From Sarcocystis neurona (Eukaryota > Apicomplexa > Conoidasida > Eucoccidiorida > Sarcocystidae), in assembly GCA_000727475.1 (NCBI GenBank), contig KL647290.1, positions 2,903,534 to 2,967,533 on the forward strand: a stretch of DNA of 64,000 nt, given 5' to 3'. The notes under the pieces are model-generated. The model had not been told where the DNA came from, did no database searches, and was given only the letters and a program-made list of their open reading frames with translations. This document shows positions 44,001 to 51,088 of this stretch, one piece after another. Positions within the stretch are counted from its first letter, which is position 1. Each line of letters starts with the position of its first letter. The position numbers and the translations under genes were made by a program.

Positions 44001-45313
44001 CTTCCTCTTCCTCTTCAAACTCTGTCTCTTTGGTTTTCTCTTCACCGGGAAACAGACTGACGCTGTCCGTATGCAGCAGAGATACGCTGCTGCTGAAGCA
44101 GCTCCTCGCGGTAGCAGACGCAGGAGAAAACGCAAAGGACGAGCCCCCCACATAAAATCTTCTTCTCCTGCCCATCCGCCGCCTTCTTCCGAGCTGTTCC
44201 AGCTGCAGCAGAGCCGTTTCTCCTCCGCTGCTGTTGTAGCTACGGCTACGGTTACTCAGGCTGCAGCTGCTTCTGCTACGGCTGCTGCCGCGGCTGCTGC
44301 TGCCGATGCCGCTGCTCATACTCCAACCCCGACTGGTGCTGCCCGACCTTCTGCTGCCCGTGAGTCTGTTCTGACTACTCTCACTGCTTCTCCTGCTCTC
44401 CGTCCCGCTCCTGCTGCTGTCTCCCCTCTCTTCGCCGATGCTCCTTCTGGTGTTGCTCCTGCGGTGTCTTCTGCTGCTATCCGCTCTCCTCCTTCTCCAC
44501 GACATGCAGCTGCTGCTGCGTCGCTCGCTCGTACGCCGTCCCCTGCTGCTCACATCCGTGTGCAAACGGCTGCCCTCCGCCGTCTCTGCTGCTGTTGCTG
44601 CTTCTTCACGGAAGTCGCATGCTGAGCCTCGGACGTCCGCGCTGCGACTACGCCTGCTGCAGTCCTGCCGTTGCTGTTGTCTCTCTGTCCAACACAGCCC
44701 AGAGACGGACTCGCCGGTGGTGCGGCTCTCCTCTTGCGGCTGCCCCTCCGGCTGCTGTTGCTGTGCTTCCCGCTGCCGCTGCAGCCACGGTTCGGTGGCG
44801 ACGGGTCTGCTTCGCTGTCTTCCGTCGCCTGCCATAATCCCCGTCTCTTCCGCATTTCCTTTTTTCTGCTGCTGCTGTTGCTGTTCGACGATATCGGCCA
44901 GACTCTTCTGCTGCAGGTGCTCCCTCTGTTGAAGCAGCTCCTGCTGTCGCTGTTGAGGGTAGCTCGTTACCTTCTTCGCCCAGCGTTTCTGTTGGGGCAC
45001 CTGCAAGTAGCGCAAGCGCGTCTGTTGCTGCTGCTGCTGCTTTGTCGGCAAATACCCGATCTGCAGTTGCCGCTGCGGTGACTGTAGGTAGTCCGTCTGC
45101 TTTTCCTGCTGTGGCGTGGGCAGTTCTCTCTTCTGCTGCTGCTGCTGCTGTTGCTTCGGGTAGAGAGTCGTCTCCTGCTTTACCAGCAGCTGTTCTTCGA
45201 GAGCCTTCTCGACGACTTCGGCTCGGGGAGCTGGACTGCTTCTGCAGCACTGCGGCCCCTCGTCAGACCGCAAGCTGCTGCCATCGCTGCTACTGTCGTC
45301 GCTGCTGAGGCGT
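31689..45313 (-). CDS. RMND1/Rmd1 (DUF155) family protein with a long low-complexity N-terminal part
   Basis: Exons in coding order: about 45313-43323, 42859-42729, 39601-39532, 37753-37553, 35650-35589, 33880-33778, 32271-32222 and 31730-31689. All junctions from 42729 onward agree in phase, and the joined protein follows the family from end to end. The hallmarks are FIFANGAVVVWG (the family FFF-x-x-G-x-VVFW motif), PARVKQNRLYLK, EKLAVSYALAQSIRLDVYE, GKLFADLAVKMIDVNL, DFLDVPEVFWDD, VHDHLELQDRVDLLNTR and a C-terminal membrane helix (FRLTWIVLVLLTA). In animals RMND1 is a mitochondrial inner-membrane protein supporting organellar translation; yeast Rmd1/Rmd8 are relatives. Here about 600 residues of poly-Q, Ser/Arg-rich and poly-A sequence precede the domain, and a short Cys/Ser/Ala insert follows SLTRRLA. 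Introns are long and microsatellite-filled. The true start codon was not found. Confidence 0.88.
32222..32271 (-). CDS. RMND1-family gene, membrane-helix exon
   Basis: The acceptor is CTCTCCGGTTTCAG and the donor GCCCAA/GTAAGA. Fifty bases give AQEFRLTWIVLVLLTAQ, the conserved 'R-L-E-W-I-[IV]-x-x-L-[IL]' helix at the family C-terminus. Confidence 0.85.
32663..32689. repeat. (TA)n microsatellite
   Basis: An uninterrupted TA run of about 27 bases between the conserved coding blocks of the RMND1-family gene. Confidence 0.9.
33778..33880 (-). CDS. RMND1-family gene, VDLLNTR coiled-coil exon
   Basis: The acceptor is GTCTGTGTAACGGCAG and the donor CTCGCG/GTGCGT. It encodes VHDHLELQDRVDLLNTRYSY and MLELLNVVRRERSR, matching the family's helix 'I-x-x-R-[VL]-x-x-[LM]-N-x-[RK]-L'. 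It leaves one base, in phase with 32271. Confidence 0.9.
35499..35520. repeat. (TA)n microsatellite
   Basis: A TA run flanked by repeated GCATATATACATA units, just downstream of the DFLDVPEVFW exon on the minus strand. Confidence 0.85.
35589..35650 (-). CDS. RMND1-family gene, DFLDVPEVFW exon
   Basis: The acceptor is CTGCTGTCTGCAG and the donor CAGCGC/GTAAGA. Sixty-two bases complete an Asp codon and give FLDVPEVFWDDDTWQPFWQR. The family signature D-[FL]-L-x-[TV]-P-[DE]-x-[FY]-W is fully present. Confidence 0.9.
37553..37753 (-). CDS. RMND1-family gene, central exon
   Basis: The acceptor is CCTGAACCTGACACAG and the donor GTGCAGG/GTAAGA. It completes a Glu codon and encodes ALVNSTIAQVREIPERMCR, SLTRRLA, a lineage-specific Ser/Tyr/Ala stretch, then GKLFADLAVKMIDVNLVQ. 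The last part corresponds to the family's IGELF-x-LR-x-x-INL block. Confidence 0.9.
39109..39140. repeat. (AT)n microsatellite
   Basis: An uninterrupted AT run of 32 bases in the intron between the exons at 39532 and 37753 of the RMND1-family gene. Confidence 0.9.
39532..39601 (-). CDS. RMND1-family gene, exon with the EKLAVSYALAQS block
   Basis: The acceptor is TTCCCGTGTGGCAG and the donor GTCTACG/GTCTGT. Twenty-three codons plus one base encode THSAEEKLAVSYALAQSIRL and DVY, one of the best conserved blocks of the family. It lies just outside the CAG tract and assembly gap. Confidence 0.88.
39618..40530. repeat. CAG/CAA tract interrupted by an assembly gap
   Basis: CAG and CAA triplets on the plus strand run from about 39618 to the gap and again from 40463 to about 40530. 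In the minus-strand gene this is intron, so the tract is CTG there. A sub-repeat lies around 39741-39850: CGGCAACCGCCAC followed by CCAATACCAGCAACTGCAA appears twice, about 60 bases apart. Confidence 0.9.
39941..40462. other. Assembly gap (522 N)
   Basis: A run of N lies wholly inside the CAG tract. The gap falls in an intron of the RMND1-family gene, so no coding sequence of that gene need be missing. Confidence 0.98.
40993..41021. repeat. (TA)n microsatellite
   Basis: An uninterrupted TA run of about 29 bases in the GC-donor intron of the RMND1-family gene. Confidence 0.9.
42729..42859 (-). CDS. RMND1-family gene, second recognised exon (GC donor)
   Basis: The acceptor is GGTGCTGCTGCAG; an alternative AG 18 bases further in also keeps phase. 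It encodes GLVRADKSQEDVMFYCYIDA and then PPARVKQNRLYLK, matching the family's 'F-Y ... P-R-[IV]-x-N-x-[IL]-x-L' strand. No GT follows the last conserved codon; the sequence is TTGAAG/GCAAGC, a good GC-AG type donor. The join to 39601 is in phase 0 and restores the family order. Confidence 0.8.
43323..45313 (-). CDS. RMND1-family gene, N-terminal low-complexity exon
   Basis: Acceptor-like GGCTTTTCGCAG precedes 45313. The frame reads RLSDDSSSDGSSLRSDEG, then Gln tracts separated by charged residues, a Ser/Arg-rich stretch, poly-Ala, and finally FIFANGAVVVWG at about 43398-43433. The latter ties this exon to the family domain. The donor is uncertain: GCAA/GTCCGC (ends 43323) and GAGA/GTGTGT (ends 43272) both leave one base, as the next exon needs. 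The 5' border could also lie further upstream, because the frame stays open. Confidence 0.65.
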
Positions 45314-45566
45314 CTGCGAAAAGCCGCGCCGCGCGCAGCAGCCGCGCGGCTTCTGCTTCTCTCTCCCTCCCTCCTTCGCAGCAGCAGCCGACCAGCACAA
45401 AAGGACGAGGATTGAGCGGCGCCGAGCTTCTGGGTAGCTCGCCATCGGTCGAAGCACTCGTAGCTGCGCGCCTACCAGGTGCAACAGCGAGAGACCCCAA
45501 AGCAGCAAATGCACGAGCAGCAGCAACAGCGCCGCTATTCAGCCAGCAACGCACGCACGGGTAGCA

Positions 45567-46061
45567 ATGGCTGCGGTGCAGGGAGCGGCGAGACCTCCTG
45601 CAGCAGCACCAGCCTCCACAACGGTAGCCCAAGCAACGGTGCTGCAGCAGCACCAGCAGCAGCACCGAACCACCAGCGGCGCCAGGAAGACAGCAACAGC
45701 AACAGAAATGCCAGCAGTCTGCGCAGCAGCGGCACCAGAAGGGACGGCAGCAGTGGAAATGCCAGCAGCGGCAGCAGCAGAGAAGCTTGAAGTAAAAGAG
45801 ACGCAGCACAGCAACAGCGGAAGCACAACAGGAAACACCAGTCGGAGCAGAAACGCAGTGATGAGGGGCAGCACACATGCAGCAGAGGCAGCAGCAACAG
45901 GGGAAGTGTCACAACGCTGGGTTCCAGCCACGTTGCGGCAGAAAAAGGTACTCGGAAGCGGCAGCAGTGGCAGCCGCAGAAGCTGCACCAGCAGCACCAG
46001 AAGTGCAACAGCAGCAGCAGCACAACGGAGCGGCGAGACGCGTGAGCAGCGCAGCTTGTGA
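45567..46061 (+). CDS. Candidate low-complexity open frame, ATG start
   Basis: A 164-codon frame starts at an ATG (MAAVQGAARPPAAAP...) and ends with a stop. It is Ala/Ser/Thr/Gln-rich with a charged centre (AEKLEVKETQHSN) and a segment VSQRWVPATLRQKK. CAG triplets here lie on the plus strand, the opposite of the block just below 45.3 kb, which suggests a switch of coding strand. Low complexity opens other frames too, so this is tentative. Confidence 0.3.
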   Translation: MAAVQGAARPPAAAPASTTVAQATVLQQHQQQHRTTSGARKTATATEMPAVCAAAAPEGTAAVEMPAAAAAEKLEVKETQHSNSGSTTGNTSRSRNAVMRGSTHAAEAAATGEVSQRWVPATLRQKKVLGSGSSGSRRSCTSSTRSATAAAAQRSGETREQRSL

Positions 46062-46598
46062 GTGGCAGGAGCACGATTAGGACGCTCATGCGTGAGCAGC
46101 GCAAAGCAGGAACAGCAGCACCATCGGCAGTCTGCATCGCGGAAGGAAGAAGACAGAAAAAGATCGCGCCTCCGGAGACGCAGCGGCAGTCGCCACCGTC
46201 AAAGACACAACAGCGTTGCAGAGACGGGAAAAGGGAGGAAAATAAAGAAATGCAAGGAAAGTAGAAGCAGTCACAAGTGCAGCAGCCTGACAGCGAAGAA
46301 CACATCTCCAGCAAGCTCGAGCACCAACAGCAGCAGCAGGCCCTCGCGTGGCATGCCGCAGGTTCAGCCCCCGTTGGCAGGAACACATAGACCGGCAGCC
46401 AAGTCCATCATGTCTGAAAGTCCTCCGCGTTCCCGACTAAAACGAGCCGCCTACGTCACGACACAAACAGCTGCCCCGCCTGTGCGCCAGCAGCTGTTCT
46501 ACACGGTAAACTTGCGTCTGTGTTCGTGGAGAGAAAAAGAGAGAGAACACCATGGAAAGCAGAGGGCCCCACTTGCACAGATTCTTCCGCACATCCTG

Positions 46599-46631
46599 AC
46601 CTCCATACATATATATATATATATATATATA
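46599..46631. repeat. (TA)n microsatellite
   Basis: A TA run flanked by CATACATA and AGGGAGGT, in a region with no supported exon. Confidence 0.8.
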
Positions 46632-47075
46632 GGGAGGTCTGCAGAAAGTGCAACAGAAGCAGAAGGCGAAGCGCTGGTGCACAGAGAGGATCACAGACAA
46701 CGCCAGTGCTACACACAGGCTGCCGCGGCTCCCTCTCTACATGTACAGATATACATCTACTGTATTTGGGTATCTACTTGCATCTAGACCTGTATGTGGG
46801 AAGTCACTTTCGTATGTGTGAGTCAACTGATCACTTTTCTGTCCTACAGCACGCGTGTTTGAATTTCTCTTCACGCGTATCTACGCTAAACGTTTCCACA
46901 CCGATCTACACACAGTCATATGTGAGTACGCAGGTCCGCGCATCGCATCTAGCTGTGGACCAGCGGGCCAATAAATACGTCTATTATTCGACAAGCGCAG
47001 AGACACACTTGGAAATGCCTCTGTGTATATACAGCAGCGCTCTGGCAAATGTGTGCAGCACAGAGTAGACGATAC

Positions 47076-47166
47076 CTTCGCTTGCGATAACTGCAGCTCC
47101 CAGTCGAAGAATTCCACGTAGAGGACGGTGTTGCGCTCGTCAAGGAACCGCGCGTGGCAGTTCCGC
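47076..47166 (-). CDS. Candidate exon on the minus strand
   Basis: The acceptor is GGCCTGGACGCAG and the donor GCGAAG/GTATCG on the minus strand. Ninety-one bases encode RNCHARFLDERNTVLYVEFF and DWELQLSQAK, a non-repetitive, globular-looking peptide. It could be an upstream exon of the RMND1-family gene or belong to a separate gene. The family was not recognised. Confidence 0.35.
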
Positions 47167-47206
47167 CTGCGTCCAGGCCAACCCGAACAGGCGCTCACGC
47201 AGCACA

Positions 47207-47462
47207 ACACTGGGATGTCGTGACACTCGAGACGGGACTATTATCGGCAGCAGCACCAGCAGCAGAACACTAGGGTGTCATGACACTTGAGATGTGACTA
47301 CCACCGGTAGCACTACCATTAGCAAAACACCCGGGTGTCATCACACTTGAGACGTGTCCCCGGTAACAGCGCCAGCAGCAAAACACTGGGGTGTCATGAC
47401 GCTTAACGACGTGGCTACCACCGGTAAGAGCATCAGCACCCGATCAGTGGGGTGTCATTATT
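47207..47462. repeat. Palindrome-bearing 60-bp minisatellite, about 4.3 copies
   Basis: Units start at 47207, 47267, 47327, 47383 and 47443 (spacing 60, 60, 56, 60). The unit contains ACACTGGGGTGTCATGACAC, then TTGAGACGTG, CTACCACCGGTA and CAGCACCAGCAGCAA. GTGTCATGACAC is a perfect 12-base palindrome in unit 2 and one or two bases off in the others. Confidence 0.85.
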
Positions 47463-47989
47463 CCACCTGAAAAAGGAAACCAAAATACCGCGAAGTTACA
47501 CATACGGCCACAGCGGCGAAGCAGCGCGTCCACGTGTCAGTGGCCACGCCCGTCAGATCAACAGCAGCAGCAGCGCGCAAGACACTCGGGCGTCACCGCG
47601 GCTACGGGCGAAGGGCCGAAAGAACGTGGCCCCACGCTGTCCTTTAACAGCTGCACCAGCACAAACGGGGCGCGTCGAGGCTGAATCTACAGCCGACTGG
47701 CGGCTGTCTCCCCAGTGTTACACCGAGGCAGCCGACTCGCATAGCGGTCTCGGGTGTAGTTACACCCGCCAAGTGTCAGATCACGCACTCCACACTTGGC
47801 CAGCAGCGGCAGGAACGGCAGCAGCAATGCCAGACGGGAGCAGAGCCTGCGGCCGTTGCCACACTCTCCACAAACGTCTTGACCGCGCCTTCAGCAGCAC
47901 CAAGAACAGAAGCAAGCGCAGCAGCAGATGTCAACGCAGAAGCTCAGTCTGAACGTGCAGGCCCATTCTTCATATCTTGCTGCTGGCAG

Positions 47990-48534
47990 GTGTTGCGGGT
48001 CAAGGACAACTGCTTTGCGGAGGAGTGTGTAAGCGTGCGGAGGCATCTCACTATTTGGTCTCTGCCACTCTAGAGGCAACTTTTTCGCGTTTCTTCAGGG
48101 TACTGGGCTGCTTTGCTGCTCCTGCTGCTCTATTCTCAACGAAGGCTTTCTGCGGCTGCTGCTGTTTCGGCAACCAGGTAACACACCTCTGCCGCTGCTC
48201 GTGCTGCTGCTGCCCCTGCGGCTCCCGCTCCTGTAATCAGAAGAGGGGGGTCCCTACTGCTCCTGCTCCTGCTCCTGCTGCTGCTCCTCCTGCTGTTGCT
48301 GCTGCCGCTGACAGGAGAAGAAAGGACGCTTTAACGCTGCCGCTGCTGGTGGACAGCCCGCGACGAGGGCTCGACTTACGGAAGAAGTGTGCGGTAAAGA
48401 CTACTGAGGTCGTAGCCTTCGGCTTGGCAGAGGGCATGCACGGGGAAGAAAAGGCGCTGGCATCGCAGCAGCAGTCACAAACCAAACGGAGGAGCAGTAA
48501 GGTCGCAACAAAAGACGAAGGAGAGGAAATGCAG
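47990..48534 (+). CDS. Candidate exon on the plus strand
   Basis: A strong acceptor (TCATATCTTGCTGCTGGCAG) and a strong donor (ATGCAG/GTGAGT) bound a 545-base open frame. It encodes GVAGQGQLLCGGVCKRAEAS, HYLVSATLEATFSRFFRVLG, a Cys/Ala/Pro stretch, then PRRGLDLRKKCAVKTTEVVA and a Lys/Glu/Gln-rich end (KRRSSKVATKDEGEEMQ). An internal GTAACA donor and a CTGACAG acceptor allow a shorter version. No partner exon was found. A minus-strand frame over 47891-48110 (RKAVVLDPQHLPAARYEEWA) is a weaker competitor. Confidence 0.4.
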
Positions 48535-49162
48535 GTGAGTGAATGACGAGAACGGAGAAGAACAGGAAAAGGAAGAAGAAGAGAGAAAAGGTGGAAAACG
48601 GGAACAGAAAGAGAGCATGAAGACGCAAAAAAGAAGAAAACGCAGAAGAAAATGAAGCAAGAGGACGGGGAGGAGAGGAAAATACGAAACAGGCCTGATT
48701 AAATGCAAGGAGACGAGTCTGACAACGGAGACAACAGTGAGGCGAAAAGCTCAGAATTGAAGAGACAAAATAATAGGGCTGCTGGAGAGAGACGGCTTTT
48801 CTCCCGGCCCAGCAGCAGCGACCGGCTCTGACGAAGAGAACTGCCAGACAGTCACTGCAGCAGCAGCAGCAGAAGCACCACCTCACCCTGTCGCAGCAGA
48901 CACCGGGCGGGACCGGGCTGCGCGAGCATCACGTGCTTCTCTTACTTCTGGTCCCAGTATATATATATATATATACAAGCAGAGAGAGACTATTTTTCGA
49001 ACGCATGGCGGGGGAGAGGCAGGTTTTCTGTACTGCTGCTTTGTCTACGCGCGGAGAGTGTGAGAGACAGGGCAGCGCGAGATCAAGACAGAGAACCTTG
49101 TAGCATCTTGCTGCCCCGCATGTACAAGACGAGACACCAAGCGGACGAAGTGAATACGTCAG
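48535..49162. other. No gene seen
   Basis: GA-rich and AAG-rich sequence followed by a short TA array at 48958-48975. Nothing coding is supported. Confidence 0.5.
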
Positions 49163-51088
49163 CTAGTTTACGCGACAGCGGTTGGCTGAGGACCTTGGTG
49201 GGGGAGCACACGGCCCCATACCTCGGGAAGAGTGACAGGAGAAGCAGGCGTGGGTAGCTGTTTTAGCAGCTGCAGCGTCGGATCTCCTTCTGCTGCTGTT
49301 ATGACCTGCGCAACGTACCTCTGCATGCGGTCTTGGCTGGACCTGCGTATCGAAGTGTCGCAGGATCGCCGACTTTCTCCAAGTTTCTCTCCGTATGACT
49401 CTGCTCTGTCTTCTGCTGCCTAGGTATCTTCCTCCTCGGTGTCGCTCTCTTCTTGCTTCAGCAGCACTCGCGACTGCTGCAGCAGCAGCACGACTTCTTC
49501 CGTCTTCTCGCGCTCCCCTCTCTCCTGCGTGTCTTTCTCCTGTTGCTGCAGCTGCGACACGCACCGCGCCTTCGCCCCCTTCGTCTCTTCTAGAAGGATG
49601 CCCGCAGCCTTTCCTGCCAACTCCTGCTGCTGCCGCTTCTATTACTGCTATCCCCCCTCCTGACCCTGCTTGTCCACCTTCTGCTGCTGCTGTGGCTCCT
49701 TCCCCTGTCGCTGCTTCTTCTCGGCCTCCTCCTGGTGCGTTTGCGCCTTCCGTCGCTCCTGTGTCTGGGTTTGCGGTTGTCGCTCTCGCTTCTGCTGCTG
49801 CGGCGTGTGGCAGCCGCTCCGTCGCCGCACCACCTGGTCTAGCCCGTGGCAGCATCGAGGTCGCCGCGTGGGCTGCTGCAGGAGACGCCTCTGCAGTCGC
49901 ACCGGCCGCGGTAGTGCACGCGTCTGCTGCAGCTGCATCCCCGACAGCGGGAGCACGGGGGGGGAAAGCAACATCAGCTGCGCCCGCAGGCGCCGCCGAA
50001 GCAGGAGCCCCAACGGCTCGAGAAGTATATATGCAGACGCTCTCCTTACGACGCGCTGCTGCTGCAGGTGCTCCTCTGGCGCAGCAGCAGGTCGGGTCCT
50101 CGTCGACACCCGTTGCTGCTGACGCTGCAGAGGAACCGACAGGAGAAAACAACGCAAGAGGAGAAGCACCGCCAGCTGCTGCTGGGCCCCCGGCGGCGCG
50201 TGCAAGGCAGTCTGGAGGAACAGCAACGGCGACGTTATGGATGTGGCGTTCTGCTTCTCCTGCCTTGTCAGGAAGAAGCCGCTGCAGGAGATCTGCCCGA
50301 ACCCCCAGATGTCTCTTCGACAGCAGGCGGCTGCTACCTTCCACAAAAGCCGAAAGCAGCCACAGACTACGCTCGGGAACAGCTGCTGCAGACTCCTGTT
50401 GCTGTCTACTCTTGTGCCGCAACCCCTTTGCCTGCTGGTGCTGCAGGTGCTGCTGCTCGCGTGATGACCAGGGCCCGCGCAGCAGCGCACCACCTGCAAA
50501 GCTGCGCTCCCCTGTTGATTCGTCTCTTGCTGCTTCTTTCACTTTTTCTTGTTCTTCGCCGCCACATCTGAACGCCGTTGCTGTTGCAATAAGGCCGCCT
50601 CCCGCCCCCTCTCCTCCCCTGCTGTTGCTGCATGCGTGGAGCTCTGTGTTCTGCGTCCGCTGCTCTCTCCACACGGGAGCCGACGCGGCTTCGGATCCTG
50701 CTGCTGCTGCTGTCGCTGCAGAAGCTGGGGGACTCATTGCTGCTGCTGCTGTCGTGCTCCTGCTACTGCTGCTGCTCCTCCTCCTGCCGCTGTCTACGGC
50801 CTTCCTGTTGCAGCTCCTGCAACTGGTCCCGCAATTTCTGCCCCTGCTGTCTTCTTCTCTGCACCCGCTGCTGCCGTCTGCCTGCTGCGGATGATGCTGC
50901 GGCAGCCTCGGTTGATGCTGCGGGAGCCTCGGTCGTTGTTGCTTCTGTTGCAGTTGTAATCTCGTTTGCTGCAGCTGTTGCTGTACCCCCCCTGCTGCCG
51001 CTCTCGCTGCTGCTCCTCCCACGCTCGTTGGTGTAGAGGCGTGGAAGAACACCGCGCAGAGGAGAATGAGGAGGAGGAGCAGCAGCAC
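49163..51088 (-). CDS. Candidate 641-codon Ala/Gln/Gly-rich open frame
   Basis: It is open from 51088 to a stop at 49163. CAG triplets lie on the minus strand, matching the orientation seen in the firm minus-strand gene at 58.9-64 kb. Most of it is low complexity, but one stretch looks globular (PERSLWLLSAFVEGSSRLLS, KRHLGVRADLLQRLLPDKAG). The plus strand has a 499-codon frame over the same DNA (49395-50894), and another minus frame is Gln/Glu/Lys-rich (49648-50499). Which one is translated, if any, cannot be decided by eye. Confidence 0.35.
   Translation of the reverse strand: MLLLLLLILLCAVFFHASTPTSVGGAAARAAAGGVQQQLQQTRLQLQQKQQRPRLPQHQPRLPQHHPQQADGSSGCREEDSRGRNCGTSCRSCNRKAVDSGRRRSSSSSRSTTAAAAMSPPASAATAAAAGSEAASAPVWREQRTQNTELHACSNSRGGEGAGGGLIATATAFRCGGEEQEKVKEAARDESTGERSFAGGALLRGPWSSREQQHLQHQQAKGLRHKSRQQQESAAAVPERSLWLLSAFVEGSSRLLSKRHLGVRADLLQRLLPDKAGEAERHIHNVAVAVPPDCLARAAGGPAAAGGASPLALFSPVGSSAASAATGVDEDPTCCCARGAPAAAARRKESVCIYTSRAVGAPASAAPAGAADVAFPPRAPAVGDAAAADACTTAAGATAEASPAAAHAATSMLPRARPGGAATERLPHAAAAEARATTANPDTGATEGANAPGGGREEAATGEGATAAAEGGQAGSGGGIAVIEAAAAGVGRKGCGHPSRRDEGGEGAVRVAAAATGERHAGERGAREDGRSRAAAAAVASAAEARRERHRGGRYLGSRRQSRVIRRETWRKSAILRHFDTQVQPRPHAEVRCAGHNSSRRRSDAAAAKTATHACFSCHSSRGMGPCAPPPRSSANRCRVN
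49420..49633 (-). CDS. Candidate terminal exon, Glu/Gln/Lys-rich
   Basis: The minus-strand acceptor-like AGCGGCAGCAGCAG precedes ELAGKAAGILLEETKGAKAR, then an acidic Gln-rich stretch, KTEEVVLLLQQSRVLLKQEE and SDTEEEDT before a TAG stop. The charged composition is more protein-like than the Ser/Cys-rich plus-strand reading. It overlaps the 641-codon frame in another phase, so at most one of the two is right here. Confidence 0.3.

Noticed and set aside
47207..47462. CRISPR-like array
   Set aside because: The repeats are contiguous 60-bp units without unique spacers, in a eukaryotic nuclear context. It is a minisatellite.
49395..50894. 499-codon plus-strand frame
   Set aside because: It is open because CTG/CAG repeats contain no stops in any frame. 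Poly-Ala and poly-Leu runs dominate, and the CAG orientation favours the minus strand. Not excluded, but not supported.
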